A stretch of DNA of 64,000 bases from Actinoplanes cyaneus (GTDB taxonomy: Bacteria > Actinomycetota > Actinomycetes > Mycobacteriales > Micromonosporaceae). A program made the position numbers and the translations under genes. The notes beneath the pieces were generated by a model, which did not search any database, was not told where the DNA came from, and saw only the letters and a list, made by a program, of their open reading frames with translations. Location of the stretch: the NCBI RefSeq assembly GCF_016862095.1, contig NZ_BOMH01000002.1, forward strand, positions 186,001 to 250,000, written 5' to 3'. Below are positions 33,773-43,300 of the stretch, in pieces. Within the stretch, counting starts at the first letter, position 1; every line of letters starts with the position of its first letter.

Positions 33773-34272
33773 CAGCGCACCGCCGGCGCGGCCGGGAACC
33801 ACTGCAGCTCGGGCAGCGGATCGGTGGTGGGCGCGACCTCGAGGTAGGCCAGGTGGCGCAGGAAACCGGCGAAGACCTCGGCGGCCCGGTTCGGCGCGGT
33901 GGCCGGGTGCAGGCCGGCCCAGAGGTCGTCGCCGCCGTCGGGAAGGTCGGCCTTCAGGTAGCGGGCGACGCGGTCCACCCCGTACTGCGCGACCGCGGCG
34001 TCGGCCAGCGCGCGCAGATGGTTGCAGGCACGGGAGCCGCCGGCCAGGCCGCCGCACGGACGGTTGTTGTTGGTGTTGCAGCTCAGCCCGTGGTCACCGG
34101 CCGTGATCGAGGACACGTAGACGCGCTCGACGTCGGAGCCGCTGGACACCACCCCCTGCAGGCGCCCGTCGGCCAGCTCCACGAACGGCACCTTGGCCAG
34201 TTTCCGTGGCTGCACGGGCGCGATCACCGGTGCCGCGCTGCGTCGCTCGTAGGCGGCGCCATCGGTTGTCAC
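33772..34272 (-). CDS. SWIM-zinc-finger-like protein, first gene of MoxR cassette 2
   Basis: A 166-residue protein with Cys65-x7-Cys73-x9-Cys83-Asn-His85. The final CNH followed by LRAL matches the CxH end of SWIM fingers, but the first pair is spaced CxxxxxxxC rather than CxC. SWIM fingers bind DNA or proteins. The GTG start has GGAGGGA just before it. Its stop and the next start share one base (TGATG). It heads the five-gene operon. The upstream 108 bases hold the operon promoter region; I see no clear operator there. Confidence 0.7.
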   Translation of the reverse strand: MTTDGAAYERRSAAPVIAPVQPRKLAKVPFVELADGRLQGVVSSGSDVERVYVSSITAGDHGLSCNTNNNRPCGGLAGGSRACNHLRALADAAVAQYGVDRVARYLKADLPDGGDDLWAGLHPATAPNRAAEVFAGFLRHLAYLEVAPTTDPLPELQWFPAAPAVR

Positions 34273-34380
34273 AACAGTCCCTCCCTCGTCCTTTTCAGTG
34301 GAGGTAGTTGTATCGGAGACCTACGACAAAAACGTCGGCGGGACCGGCAACGATCGTGGCGGTACGGGTGTACGCGCAGT

Positions 34381-35700
34381 TCAGAGGCCGGAGATTCGGA
34401 TTCCCGCGGCGGTGAGCATACGCGGGTGGGCCCGTCGCCCGGACGCTGCCACGACCCGGTCCGGGCGGATCAGCAGGGCCCGCGCCGTACCCGGGGAATG
34501 CAGTGCGAAGCCGGCGCCCAGCGACGGCTCCAGCGCGGCGGGGCACAGTCGTCCCCCACCGCGGCCGACGAGCGGGCCGCGGCGCAGCGCCGGCCAGACG
34601 ATCGTGGTCGCGCGCCGCTGGACGCCCGGCAGCCCACTCACGCTGCGTAGCAGACGGCGGGGGACCGGCCCGCCGGTCATCAGCCGGCCGACCAGCACCG
34701 CCATGCGGATCATGCTTCGCGCGTACGGCCGGCGCTCGCTCTCGTACGTCGTCAGCAGCCGCTCCTCGGCGTGCCCGTCGAGGACCATCGCCAGCTTCCA
34801 CGTCAGGTTCGCGGCGTCGCGGATCCCGGCGCACATGCCCTGCCCGATGAACGGCGGGGTCAGGTGCGCGGCGTCCCCGAGCAGGAAGACGCGCCGGTCA
34901 CGCCACCGGTCGGCGACCGCGCCGCGGAACGTGTAGGCCGCCTCCCGCAGGATGTCCGGTTCGGCGCCGCGCAGCCACGGCCGCATCCGCTCGCGCGCGT
35001 CCACCGGCTGCCTGAGCAGGAACTCCCAGCGATAACGCCCGGGCGTGACCATCATGAACGTGGCCGCGGCGACCGGGTCGCACACCTGCTGCACCCCGTC
35101 GTAGACGTCCAGCGGCGCCGGCGACACCGCGTCCACCACCAGCCACTCCTGCGAGAAGCCGAGATCCTCCCAGCCGGCGCCGATCGCGGACCGGACCAGA
35201 CTGTTCGCCCCGTCGCAGCCGAGGACCGCGCCGGCGGTCAGCTCGTCCTCGCCCGCGGCTGATCGGTAACGGACACGCACGGGGCCGGATGGAGGCTGAT
35301 CGACGCCGTGCACCTCGATGCCGCCGCGGAGCCGGGCGTGCGGCAGCCCGCGCAACGCGGCGCGCAGCACCCGTTCCAGATCGGGCTGGTCGAACATGTT
35401 GGCCTGCGGGAAGCCGTGCGGGCCGACCGGATCACGGGTGAACGTGGCGAGCGGCCGCATCGCCGGGTCGACCAGCTGCATGCCGGGCGCCGGGCGGGAG
35501 ATCGCCCGCAGCTCGTCCGCGAGCCCGAGACCGGCGAAGATCCGGAACACCTCGTCGTCGAAGTGGACCGCGCGGGGCAGTGGATACGGCTCGGGGAAGC
35601 GCTCCAGCACCAGGCACTCGATGCCCCTGCGTGCCAGCATGATCGCGGCGGTCAACCCGGTCGGGCCGGCCCCGACGATCACCACCGGCACATGTTCCAC
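34381..35700 (-). CDS. FAD-dependent monooxygenase (MhpA-like)
   Basis: A 439-residue class A flavin hydroxylase. The N-terminal motif is VIVGAGPTGLTAAIMLARRG and the second FAD motif is FLLGDAAHLTPPFIGQGMCAGIRDAANLTWKL, the form seen in 3-(3-hydroxyphenyl)propionate hydroxylases; a DG motif (GCDGANSLVR) is present. It is about 110 residues shorter than MhpA at the C-terminus. The GTG start shares a base with the TAG stop of the gene before it (TAGTG), so translation is probably coupled. The substrate is an aromatic compound, otherwise unknown. It is distinct from the monooxygenase at 2.4 kb. Confidence 0.87.
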   Translation of the reverse strand: MEHVPVVIVGAGPTGLTAAIMLARRGIECLVLERFPEPYPLPRAVHFDDEVFRIFAGLGLADELRAISRPAPGMQLVDPAMRPLATFTRDPVGPHGFPQANMFDQPDLERVLRAALRGLPHARLRGGIEVHGVDQPPSGPVRVRYRSAAGEDELTAGAVLGCDGANSLVRSAIGAGWEDLGFSQEWLVVDAVSPAPLDVYDGVQQVCDPVAAATFMMVTPGRYRWEFLLRQPVDARERMRPWLRGAEPDILREAAYTFRGAVADRWRDRRVFLLGDAAHLTPPFIGQGMCAGIRDAANLTWKLAMVLDGHAEERLLTTYESERRPYARSMIRMAVLVGRLMTGGPVPRRLLRSVSGLPGVQRRATTIVWPALRRGPLVGRGGGRLCPAALEPSLGAGFALHSPGTARALLIRPDRVVAASGRRAHPRMLTAAGIRISGL

Positions 35701-36464
35701 TAGGACAGGGTGCGCAGAACCACGGCGGATCCGCCAGCCAGGAGCAACCCGACCGCCCCGAACCCGAGGACCGTGATGCGGCCCAGGCCCAGGTCGGCGA
35801 TCCGGGCGGCGAGCACCTCGGCCCGGGTGCGGGTGGTGAAGAAACCCGGGACGAGGCCCTTCGCGGTGACCCGGCCCAGCGCGAACACCGGGACGCCGCG
35901 GGGCATCCGCACCTCGGTCAGCTCCAGGCGCTCGTGCTTCTTCAGGCCGTCGACGATGTCGGGCGGGACGATGGCGGGCAGCGGCACCGGCGCCGCGCGA
36001 CGGTAGGCGACCCGGACCGTCTCGACCACGGCCGGGTCGGTGCGCAGCGGCTCGTCCAGCCCGCGCGGGTCGACCGCGGTCCGGCCGGTGGCGTCGGCGA
36101 TCGCCGGCCAGGCCGGGGCGGTGACGTCGAGCAGCAGGTCGTAACTGTCGTCGGAGCTGCGTCGGCTGGGCTCACGGGTCAGCCGGACCTGGTACCAGAC
36201 GCAGTCCTCGCCGCTGACCGGCCCGGCCTGCGGACCGGCTGTCCCGTACTCGGTGCGGGCCTCGGCGGCGACCCGGCCGCCACGCCACGAGCCGATCGGC
36301 GACGGCACGACCCGCCGCAGGACGCGCGCCTCGCGGAGAGTGCCGAGGTGCAGGAGGAGGAAGATGGCGGCGGCGCCCATCAGGAGCGCGCCGAGACAGA
36401 AGCCGATCGTTGCGACCGTGACCACGTGGTCAACGTAGAGCGCCCGGGCAACCGGGAAATCCAT
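35700..36464 (-). CDS. Two-helix membrane protein with GIDE-like domain
   Basis: About 254 residues. A hydrophobic helix near the N-terminus (VATIGFCLGALLMGAAAIFLLLHL), a soluble region with EDCVWYQVRLTRE, and a C-terminal helix (ITVLGFGAVGLLLAGGSAVVL). The CVWYQ strand and the flanking helices resemble bacterial GIDE (MUL1-type) proteins; there is no RING domain. Function is unknown. The start is uncertain: ATG at 36464 is chosen, and another lies 21 bases upstream. It is coupled to the following monooxygenase. Confidence 0.65.
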   Translation of the reverse strand: MDFPVARALYVDHVVTVATIGFCLGALLMGAAAIFLLLHLGTLREARVLRRVVPSPIGSWRGGRVAAEARTEYGTAGPQAGPVSGEDCVWYQVRLTREPSRRSSDDSYDLLLDVTAPAWPAIADATGRTAVDPRGLDEPLRTDPAVVETVRVAYRRAAPVPLPAIVPPDIVDGLKKHERLELTEVRMPRGVPVFALGRVTAKGLVPGFFTTRTRAEVLAARIADLGLGRITVLGFGAVGLLLAGGSAVVLRTLS

Positions 36465-36513
36465 CGATCGCACTCGACTTGCCACCGGCCGGCCGGATCC
36501 GGCTCAGCCGTCG

Positions 36514-37002
36514 TCACCTCCGACGGCGGCGCATCTCCTCGTCGAAGGAGCGCTGGGCCTCGCGCATCACGGCCAGCTCGGCCGGGTCGCCGAACCGTTC
36601 GAGCGCGGTGGCCTCGTCGACGTCCTCCAGGTGCGCCTGCACCCACCAGATGTTGCCGGTCGGGTCCTTGACGCGGCCGCCGCGGTCGCCGACGATCCCG
36701 GAGGTGAAGACCGGCGTGACCAGGGTGGCGCCCGCCTCGATCGCGCGCGCCACCACCGCGTCCGCGTCGTCCACGTAGACGCTGAGCAGGCTCGGCGTCT
36801 CCGGCCACTCGGGTCGCGCGTCGAACGCCATGATCACCGACTCGCCGATCCGGATCTCGGCGTGCCCGATCGTGCCGTCGGGATTGCGCACCCGCCCGGC
36901 CTTGCCGGTCGCGAACACCGCCTCGACGAAGTCGAGAAAACGATCAGCGCCCTTCACCGCCACGTAGGGCGTCACTGTCGACTTGCCACCAGGAATCCTC
37001 AT
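36514..37002 (-). CDS. VOC-family protein (PhnB-like glyoxalase)
   Basis: A 162-residue VOC-fold protein. TVTPYVAVKGADRFLDFVEAVFA and SLLSVYVDDADAVVARAIEAGATLV are the two beta-alpha-beta modules, and RVKDPTGNIWWVQ is the conserved end. The C-terminal tail is acidic then Arg-rich. This subfamily often lacks a known substrate; a binding or isomerase role is possible. The ATG at 37002 is set by GGAGG nine bases upstream. Confidence 0.85.
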   Translation of the reverse strand: MRIPGGKSTVTPYVAVKGADRFLDFVEAVFATGKAGRVRNPDGTIGHAEIRIGESVIMAFDARPEWPETPSLLSVYVDDADAVVARAIEAGATLVTPVFTSGIVGDRGGRVKDPTGNIWWVQAHLEDVDEATALERFGDPAELAVMREAQRSFDEEMRRRRR

Positions 37003-37105
37003 GGGCCGAGCCTCCGGCATCAAGCGGCCACTTTCCGGCCGCAATGAGAACCATTCAAGACCTGCCTATTCGGTACGCCGTGAGCGCCGCCCGCCGGCGG
37101 GCTCT

Positions 37106-37867
37106 TCACCGTCCCGGTGGCACGGGGACCCGGTCGAGCTCGATCCCGAAGTGCGTCCGGTAGGCGGCGAGCACGTCCTCGTCCGACTCCAGCGTGATCG
37201 TGACGCCGTCCCGGATCAGGGAACGGCCGCTCAGCGTGATCCGGCTGTCGCCGTCCAGGCGCGAGCAGACCGGAGTCCTGCGGAAGGTCGATTCCGGCCA
37301 GGTCTGCTGCCACCAGCAGGTCGGCGCGAAGTCGGCCAGGGTCCGGGTGCGGCGCTCGATCCGGTACTGCGGCTCGCCGTTGCGGTGGACGTCGAGGTCA
37401 CCGTCGCCGGCGGGGATCACCTCGAACCGGCCGCCCGGGTCGAGCTGCTCCCCCGGCTGGTTCAGCAGCGGGTACGACGAGTGCCGCCCGAATCCCACGT
37501 CCACGAGCCACCGCCCGTCCACGATCAGCGACAGGTGGTCGAAGAGCGGCCCGAACCCCGCCTCCCCGCGGTGCACCCGTGAGGCTACCCGCTCGACCGG
37601 GTAACCCAGCTCTTCGAGAAGCAGCGCGAACAGCCCGTTCAGCTCGTAACAGAACCCGCCGCGGCGGCGCCGCACGATCTTGTCGAACAGGTCGTCCGGG
37701 TCGAGGGAGATCGGCTCGCCGAGGTGGATGCTGAGGTTCTCGAACGGTACGGCGCTCTGGTGTGCCCGGCTCAGCTCGCGCAGCGCGTCGTCGCCGGCGG
37801 CGACCGGGCGCGCCACCCCGATCCGGTCCAGATATGCGTTCACGTCCACCCGCACAGCTTCGGACAT
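37106..37867 (-). CDS. nat: Arylamine N-acetyltransferase
   Basis: A 253-residue enzyme that moves an acetyl group from acetyl-CoA to arylamines or hydrazines by a ping-pong mechanism. The catalytic triad is complete: Cys73 in RRGGFCYELN, His111 in FDHLSLIV and Asp123 in LVDVGFG. The N-terminal helical bundle (PFENLSIHLG) is intact and length is normal. In actinobacteria such genes occur in xenobiotic, sterol or antibiotic pathways, but no such set is adjacent here. The start ATG has no strong ribosome site. Confidence 0.92.
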   Translation of the reverse strand: MSEAVRVDVNAYLDRIGVARPVAAGDDALRELSRAHQSAVPFENLSIHLGEPISLDPDDLFDKIVRRRRGGFCYELNGLFALLLEELGYPVERVASRVHRGEAGFGPLFDHLSLIVDGRWLVDVGFGRHSSYPLLNQPGEQLDPGGRFEVIPAGDGDLDVHRNGEPQYRIERRTRTLADFAPTCWWQQTWPESTFRRTPVCSRLDGDSRITLSGRSLIRDGVTITLESDEDVLAAYRTHFGIELDRVPVPPGR

Positions 37868-37894
37868 GAAGGCGACTCGAGGTCAATGACGGCG

Positions 37895-37923
37895 TTGACA
37901 ATGATGTCGGTCACTGTCAGGGT
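37895..37923 (+). promoter_or_regulatory. Candidate housekeeping promoter for the DUF6282 gene
   Basis: TTGACA at 37895-37900 and CAGGGT at 37918-37923, separated by 17 bases, lie 33 bases before the start codon. A short inverted repeat GACAATGATGTC covers the -35 end and could be a regulator site. Confidence 0.6.
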
Positions 37924-37956
37924 CGGGCGAGCACCCCGCCGCACCGGAGATGGCGC

Positions 37957-38877
37957 ATGACGGCTGATCATCCCCTCCCCTCCGACCGGGCCCGTGACCT
38001 CGTCGCCGGCGCCTACGACACGCACGTGCACGTCGCGCCGGACGTGATGGAGCGGCGGATCGACGACGTCACGCTGGCCCGGCGGTTCGCCGGGGTGGGG
38101 CTGGCCGGCTTCGTCCTCAAGTCGCACTATGTCCCGACCGCCGAGCGCGCCGAGGTGGTGCGCGGGGTCGTGCCCGGCGTCGAGGCGCTCGGCGCGCTGA
38201 CCCTGAACGGCTCGGTCGGCGGCCTGAACCCGGTCGCCGTGGAGATCGCCGGGCGGCAGGGCGCGCGGGTCGTCTGGCTGCCGACCGTGGACTGCGCGAA
38301 CGAGCGGGCCGGCGTCTCCTCGCTGCCGCCCGGCGCCACGCTGCCGATGTGGGCGGCGCTGCAGTCCGAGCTCGCCGCGCAGGGCATCGCCGCGCCCGCG
38401 ATCGAGGTGGTCGACGACGCCGGGCGGATCGTCCCGGCGCTGCACGAGGTGCTCGCGGTGATCGCCAGGCACGACATGGTCCTGGCGACCGGGCACCTGA
38501 GCGGGACGGATATCGTCGCCGCGGTGGACGCGGCCGCGGCTGCCGGGGTGCGGCGGATCATCGTGACGCACCCCGAGTTCACCTCGCAGCAGCTCGACGT
38601 GGACACCCAGCGGCGCCTGGCCGGGCGGGGCGCACTGCTGGAACGGTGCTTCACCACGGCGTACACCAGGAAGGTGCCCTGGGAGGTCCTCTTCGAGCAC
38701 ATTCGCGAGGTGGGTCCGGAGCACTCGATTCTCAGCAGCGATCTCGGGCAGCCGTTCAATCCCCCGGTCGAGGACGGGCTGGCGTTGCTGGCCGACCGGC
38801 TGCTCGGCGCCGGGTTCACCGGCGACGAGGTACGGACGATGGCGGTCACCAACAGCCGCCGTGTCCTCGGACGCTGA
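37957..38877 (+). CDS. DUF6282 family amidohydrolase-like protein
   Basis: A 306-residue metal-dependent hydrolase of the TIM-barrel amidohydrolase type. The metal-binding pattern is DTHVHVAPD (HxH), FVLKSHY with a lysine, ATGHLSG, VTHPEF and SSDLGQPFNPP with the catalytic aspartate. Such proteins hydrolyse or decarboxylate small cyclic or aromatic acids, but the substrate is unknown. GGAG precedes the ATG and a consensus promoter lies upstream; it is divergent from nat. Confidence 0.82.
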   Translation: MTADHPLPSDRARDLVAGAYDTHVHVAPDVMERRIDDVTLARRFAGVGLAGFVLKSHYVPTAERAEVVRGVVPGVEALGALTLNGSVGGLNPVAVEIAGRQGARVVWLPTVDCANERAGVSSLPPGATLPMWAALQSELAAQGIAAPAIEVVDDAGRIVPALHEVLAVIARHDMVLATGHLSGTDIVAAVDAAAAAGVRRIIVTHPEFTSQQLDVDTQRRLAGRGALLERCFTTAYTRKVPWEVLFEHIREVGPEHSILSSDLGQPFNPPVEDGLALLADRLLGAGFTGDEVRTMAVTNSRRVLGR

Positions 38878-38929
38878 GCCGGTCGTCACCGGGCGGCGCG
38901 ACGGGCGACGAATCCGGATAATCCTCCGC

Positions 38930-39658
38930 ATGACGAGCAGTGATCTGTGGACCGAGGACGCCGCCCGGCGCTACGACGTGGACTCGGCGGAGATGTTCGC
39001 GCCGGAGGTGCTCGATCCGGCCGTGGACCTGCTGGCCCGGCTCGCCGGGGACGGGCCGGCGCTGGAGTTCGCGGTCGGCACCGGGCGCGTCGCCGTCCCG
39101 CTGGCCGGGCGAGGTGTCCCGGTGAGCGGGATCGACCTGTCCGAGCCGATGGCCGCTCAACTGCGCGCCAAGGCCCCGGATCTCCCGGTCGTCGTCGGGG
39201 ACATGGCGACGACCCGCGTCCCCGGCGAGTTCTCCCTGGTCTACGTCGTGTTCAACAGCCTGGGCAACCTGCGGACGCAGGACGAGCAGGTCGAGTGCTT
39301 CCGTAACGCGGCCCGCCACCTGGCGCCCGGCGGCCGGTTCGTCATCGAGCTCTGGGTGCCGGACATCCGCCGCTTCCCGCCCGGTCAGACCGCCGTGCCG
39401 TTCGTGGTGAGCGAGGAGCACACCGGCTTCGACACGTTCGACATGGTCACCCAGCAGGGCGCCTCGCACCACTACCGGCGCCGGCCGGACGGCACCATCG
39501 ATTACGGCGTCAGCAACTTCCGCTACCTCTGGCCCGCCGAGTGCGACCTGATGGCCCGGCTCGCCGGCCTGGAGCTGGAACAACGCACCGCCGACTGGAA
39601 GGGCGCGCCGTTCACCGCGGACAGCGGGAGCCACGTGTCGGTCTGGCGCAAGCCGTAA
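38930..39658 (+). CDS. Class I SAM-dependent methyltransferase
   Basis: A 242-residue methyltransferase. Motif I reads LEFAVGTGRVAVPLAGRG, followed by the acidic strand end VSGIDLSEPM and VVVGDM; the post-motif LAPGGRFVIELWVP is typical of small-molecule methyltransferases of the Methyltransf_25 type. The ATG lies seven bases after GATAAT and has no ribosome site, so a leaderless message is likely. The acceptor is unknown. Confidence 0.88.
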   Translation: MTSSDLWTEDAARRYDVDSAEMFAPEVLDPAVDLLARLAGDGPALEFAVGTGRVAVPLAGRGVPVSGIDLSEPMAAQLRAKAPDLPVVVGDMATTRVPGEFSLVYVVFNSLGNLRTQDEQVECFRNAARHLAPGGRFVIELWVPDIRRFPPGQTAVPFVVSEEHTGFDTFDMVTQQGASHHYRRRPDGTIDYGVSNFRYLWPAECDLMARLAGLELEQRTADWKGAPFTADSGSHVSVWRKP

Positions 39659-39670
39659 CCGAGCGGTGGC

Positions 39671-39730
39671 TCTGAGAATTCTCTCAGAACCGATCCATAG
39701 CGTCTGATGCCTGATTAATCCCCGATCAGG
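39671..39730. promoter_or_regulatory. Two inverted repeats before the DoxX gene
   Basis: TCTGAGA (39671-39677) and TCTCAGA (39682-39688) form a 7+4+7 inverted repeat, also containing the 10-bp palindrome GAGAATTCTC. Further on CCTGAT (39710-39715) and ATCAGG (39725-39730) form another. The first is the best operator candidate; the second ends just before the ribosome site and could sequester it weakly. Confidence 0.5.
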
Positions 39731-39744
39731 CAGAGGAGCGTCAA

Positions 39745-40191
39745 TTGTCTTCGCCCCGCGTCACCAGGATCGTCTGGCCGCTGTTCCGCGTCGTCATCGG
39801 CCTGCTGTTCACCTGCCACGGGCTGTCCAGCCTGTTCGGCATGTTCGGCGGCAGGGGCGGCACCGGAGCGACCATCCCCGTCGGTACGTGGCCCGGCTGG
39901 TATGCGGCCGTGATCCAGCTCGTCTGCGGCGTGCTGGTCCTGCTGGGCCTCTTCACCCGGCCCGCCGCCATCCTCGCGTCGGGCTCCATGGCCTACGCCT
40001 ACTTCACCGTCCACCAGCCGGACGGGCTGATGCCCATCGAGAACGGCGGCGTCACGCCGGCCCTCTACTCCTGGACGTTCCTGATCATCGCGGTGTTCGG
40101 CGCCGGCGCGTGGTCGCTGGACGAGCTGATCGCCGCCCGGCGCCGGCCGGCGACGATCACGGCCGAGGAGAAGGTCACGGAACCCGCCTGA
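39745..40191 (+). CDS. DoxX-family membrane protein
   Basis: A 148-residue protein with four hydrophobic helices typical of DoxX: IVWPLFRVVIGLLFTCHGLSSLFG, WYAAVIQLVCGVLVLLGLF, AAILASGSMAYAYF, and SWTFLIIAVFGAGAW. DoxX proteins are linked to redox and thiol stress or to electron transfer. The start is a TTG with GAGGAG eight bases upstream; no ATG/GTG fits. The palindromes upstream suggest regulation, perhaps by a redox-sensing factor (inference). Confidence 0.85.
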   Translation: MSSPRVTRIVWPLFRVVIGLLFTCHGLSSLFGMFGGRGGTGATIPVGTWPGWYAAVIQLVCGVLVLLGLFTRPAAILASGSMAYAYFTVHQPDGLMPIENGGVTPALYSWTFLIIAVFGAGAWSLDELIAARRRPATITAEEKVTEPA

Positions 40192-40202
40192 CGACGAGCG
40201 GT

Positions 40203-40255
40203 CACGGCGTCACCGGACCCGCCGGCGCAGGGAGGCGGCGGACGGTGGCGCCGTG
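40203..40255. terminator. Hairpin terminator between doxX and ileS
   Basis: CACGGCGTCACC (40203-40214) pairs with GGTGGCGCCGTG (40244-40255) with a single G-U pair, forming a 12-bp stem; a smaller GC stem fits within the loop. It lies between convergent genes and is followed by about 100 bases with no gene. Confidence 0.6.
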
Positions 40256-40358
40256 AGCCGCCGGCCACGGACAGGAGCGGCCCACTGTCACCGTGGGGGC
40301 GGGCAGGGGCCGTGGGGGTGCCGTTCCGGCGGCACCACCCGCGGGACCCGTGCCGGGC

Positions 40359-43300
40359 TCAGGCGCGCGTCAGCCAGAAGACCAGGCCGATCGACTCGTC
40401 GGTGAACTCGCGCGCGTCCGCCCACTCCGGCTCGCCCGCCGCGAAGTCCGTCGCGAGGACCTCGTCGGCGACGAGCTCCCCGTGCTCGGTGAGGGCCAGC
40501 GCCGTGTCCTCACCGGCCCGGAACCGCAGCCGGATCCGGTCGGAGACCTCCAGACCGCTGGCCTTGCGGGCCTCCTGGATCTGGCGGATCGCATCGCGGG
40601 CCAGGCCGGCGCGGCGCAGCTCCGGCGTCAGGTGCAGGTCGAGCGCCAGGGTCGCGCCCGAGTCGGAGGCGACGGCCCAGCCCTCGCGCGGGGTCTCGGT
40701 GATCACGACCTCGTCCGGCGCGAGGGCGATCTGCTCGTCGCCGACCGTCAGGGTGGCGGCTCCCGTCGTACGCAAATCGTGTTTGAGCTCTGCGGCGTCA
40801 GCCGCCTGGATGGCCGCCGCGACCTGCTGGACCGCTTTGCCGAACCGCTTGCCCAGCGCCCGGAAGTTCGCCTTGGCGGTGGTGTCGACGAGCGAGCCGG
40901 CCAGGGCCTCGACGGCGTTGACGTTCAGCTCGGCGGAGATCTCGGCGAGCAGGTCGGCGGGCAGGTCGGCGCCACCGGAGACGAGCGCCCGGGCGAGCGG
41001 CTGGCGGATCTTGAGACCGGACTCGGCACGCGCGGTGCGGCCCAGCTCGACGAGCCGGCGGGTCGTCGCCATCTGCGCGGAGAGCTCGTGGTCGATCAGC
41101 GACTCGTCGGCCTGCGGGAACGCGGCGAGGTGCACCGACACCGGGGCCTGCGGGTCGACCGGGACGATCAGGTCCTGCCAGACCCGCTCGGTGACGAACG
41201 GGGTGATCGGCGCCATCAGCAGGGTCACGGTGCGCAGCGCCTCGTGCAGCGTCGCGAGGGCCGCCGGGTCGCCACGCCAGAAACGACGGCGGCTGCGGCG
41301 GACGTACCAGTTGGAGAGGTCGTCGATGAACGCGGCGATCAGTTTGCCGGTCTCGTGCGGGTCGAACGCGGCCAGGGCGGCGTCGACCTTCGTGATGAGC
41401 TGCTGCAACTCGGAGAGCACCCAGCGGTCCAGAGCGGTCCGCTCGACCGGCTCGTCCGACGGGACCCACCCGGCGGTACGGCCGTAGAGGGCCTGGAACG
41501 CGACAGTGTTCCAGTAGGTCAGCAGGACCTTGCGGACGACCTCCTGCAACGCGTTGTGACCGACGCGGCGGGCCGACCACGGGGAGCCGACGGCGGCCAT
41601 GAACCAGCGGACCGCGTCGGCGCCGTGCTGGTCCATCAGCGGGATCGGCTGCAGGATGTTGCCGAAGTGCTTGGACATCTTGCGGCCGTCCTCGGCGAGG
41701 ATGTGGCCGAGGCAGACGACGTTCTCGTAGGACGACTTGTCGAAGACCAGCGTGCTGACCGCCATCAGCGTGTAGAACCAGCCGCGGGTCTGGTCGATCG
41801 CCTCGGAGATGAACTGGGCCGGGAAGCGGCTCTCGAACAGCTCCTTGTTCTTGTACGGGTAGCCGAACTGGGCGAACGGCATGGAGCCGGAGTCGTACCA
41901 GGCGTCGATGACCTCGGGGACCCGGCGCGTCGTTTCCGGACATTGCGGGCAGGTGAACGTGACCTCGTCGATGAACGGCCGGTGCGGATCCAGCTCGGAC
42001 AGGTCACGGTCCGCCAGGCGGCTGAGCTCCTCACGGCTGCCCACGCACGTCAGGTGGTCGTTCGAGCAGCGCCAGATCGGCAGGGGCGTGCCCCAGTAAC
42101 GGTTGCGGGACAGCGCCCAGTCCACGTTGTTGTTCAGCCAGTCACCGTACCGCCCGTGCTTGATGCTCTCGGGCTGCCAGTTCGTCTTCTCGTTCTCCCG
42201 CAGCAGCGCGTCGCGCACCGCGGTCGTCCGCACATACCACGACGGCTGGGCGTAGTAGATCAGCGCGGTGTGGCAGCGCCAGCAGTGCGGGTACTTGTGC
42301 TCGTACGGCTCGTGCTTGAAGAGCAGCCCGCTCTCCTTGAGCTCCTCGACCAGCGGGGAGTTCGCCTCGCGGAAGAACATGCCGCCGACCAGGTCGATCT
42401 CCGGCTCGAACGTGCCGTCGCGGCGCACCGGGTTGACCATCGGCAGGCCGTAGGCCCGGCAACTGGCCAGGTCGTCCGCGCCGAACGCCGGCGACTGGTG
42501 GACCAGGCCGGTGCCGCTGTCAGTGGTCACGTAGGTCGCCAGGATGACGATGTGCGCGTCCGGCACGTCGACCAGCTCGAACGGGCGCTGGTACGTCCAG
42601 CGCTCCAGCTCCTTGCCGAGGAAGGACTCACCGGTCGGCGTGAAGCCCTCCGGGATCAGCGGCTCGGCGACGACCAGGCGCTCCCGGCCGTCGGTGACCA
42701 CGACGTACGTCACGCCGGGGTGCACCGCGACAGCGGTGTTCGACACCAGGGTCCACGGCGTCGTCGTCCAGACCAGCAGCGACGTGGTGCCCGCGAGGGG
42801 GCCGGAGGTCAGCGGGAAGCGCACGTAGACCGACGGGTCGACGTCGATCTCGTAGCCCTGGTCGAGCTCGTGGTCCGACAGCGTCGTCTGGTCGCGAGGG
42901 CACCACGGGGCCACCCGGAAGTCCTCGACGAGCAGGCCCTTGTCGAAGATCTGCTGCAGCGACCACCACACCGAGTCGATGTACTCCGGGTCCATCGTCC
43001 GGTAGGCGTCGTCCATGTCGACCCAGTAGCCCATGCGCTGGGTGAGCTCGGCGAACGCGTCGGTGTGCCGGGTGACCGAGTCGCGGCACCGGGCGTTGAA
43101 CTCGGCGATCCCGTACGCCTCGATGTCCTGCCGGCCGGAGAAGCCGAGCTCCTTCTCGACGGCCAGCTCGACCGGCAGGCCGTGGCAGTCCCACCCGGCC
43201 TTGCGGGCGACGTGGAAGCCCTTCATCGTCCGGTAGCGCGGGAACACGTCCTTGAAGACGCGCGCCTCGATGTGGTGCGCGCCGGGCATGCCGTTCGCGG

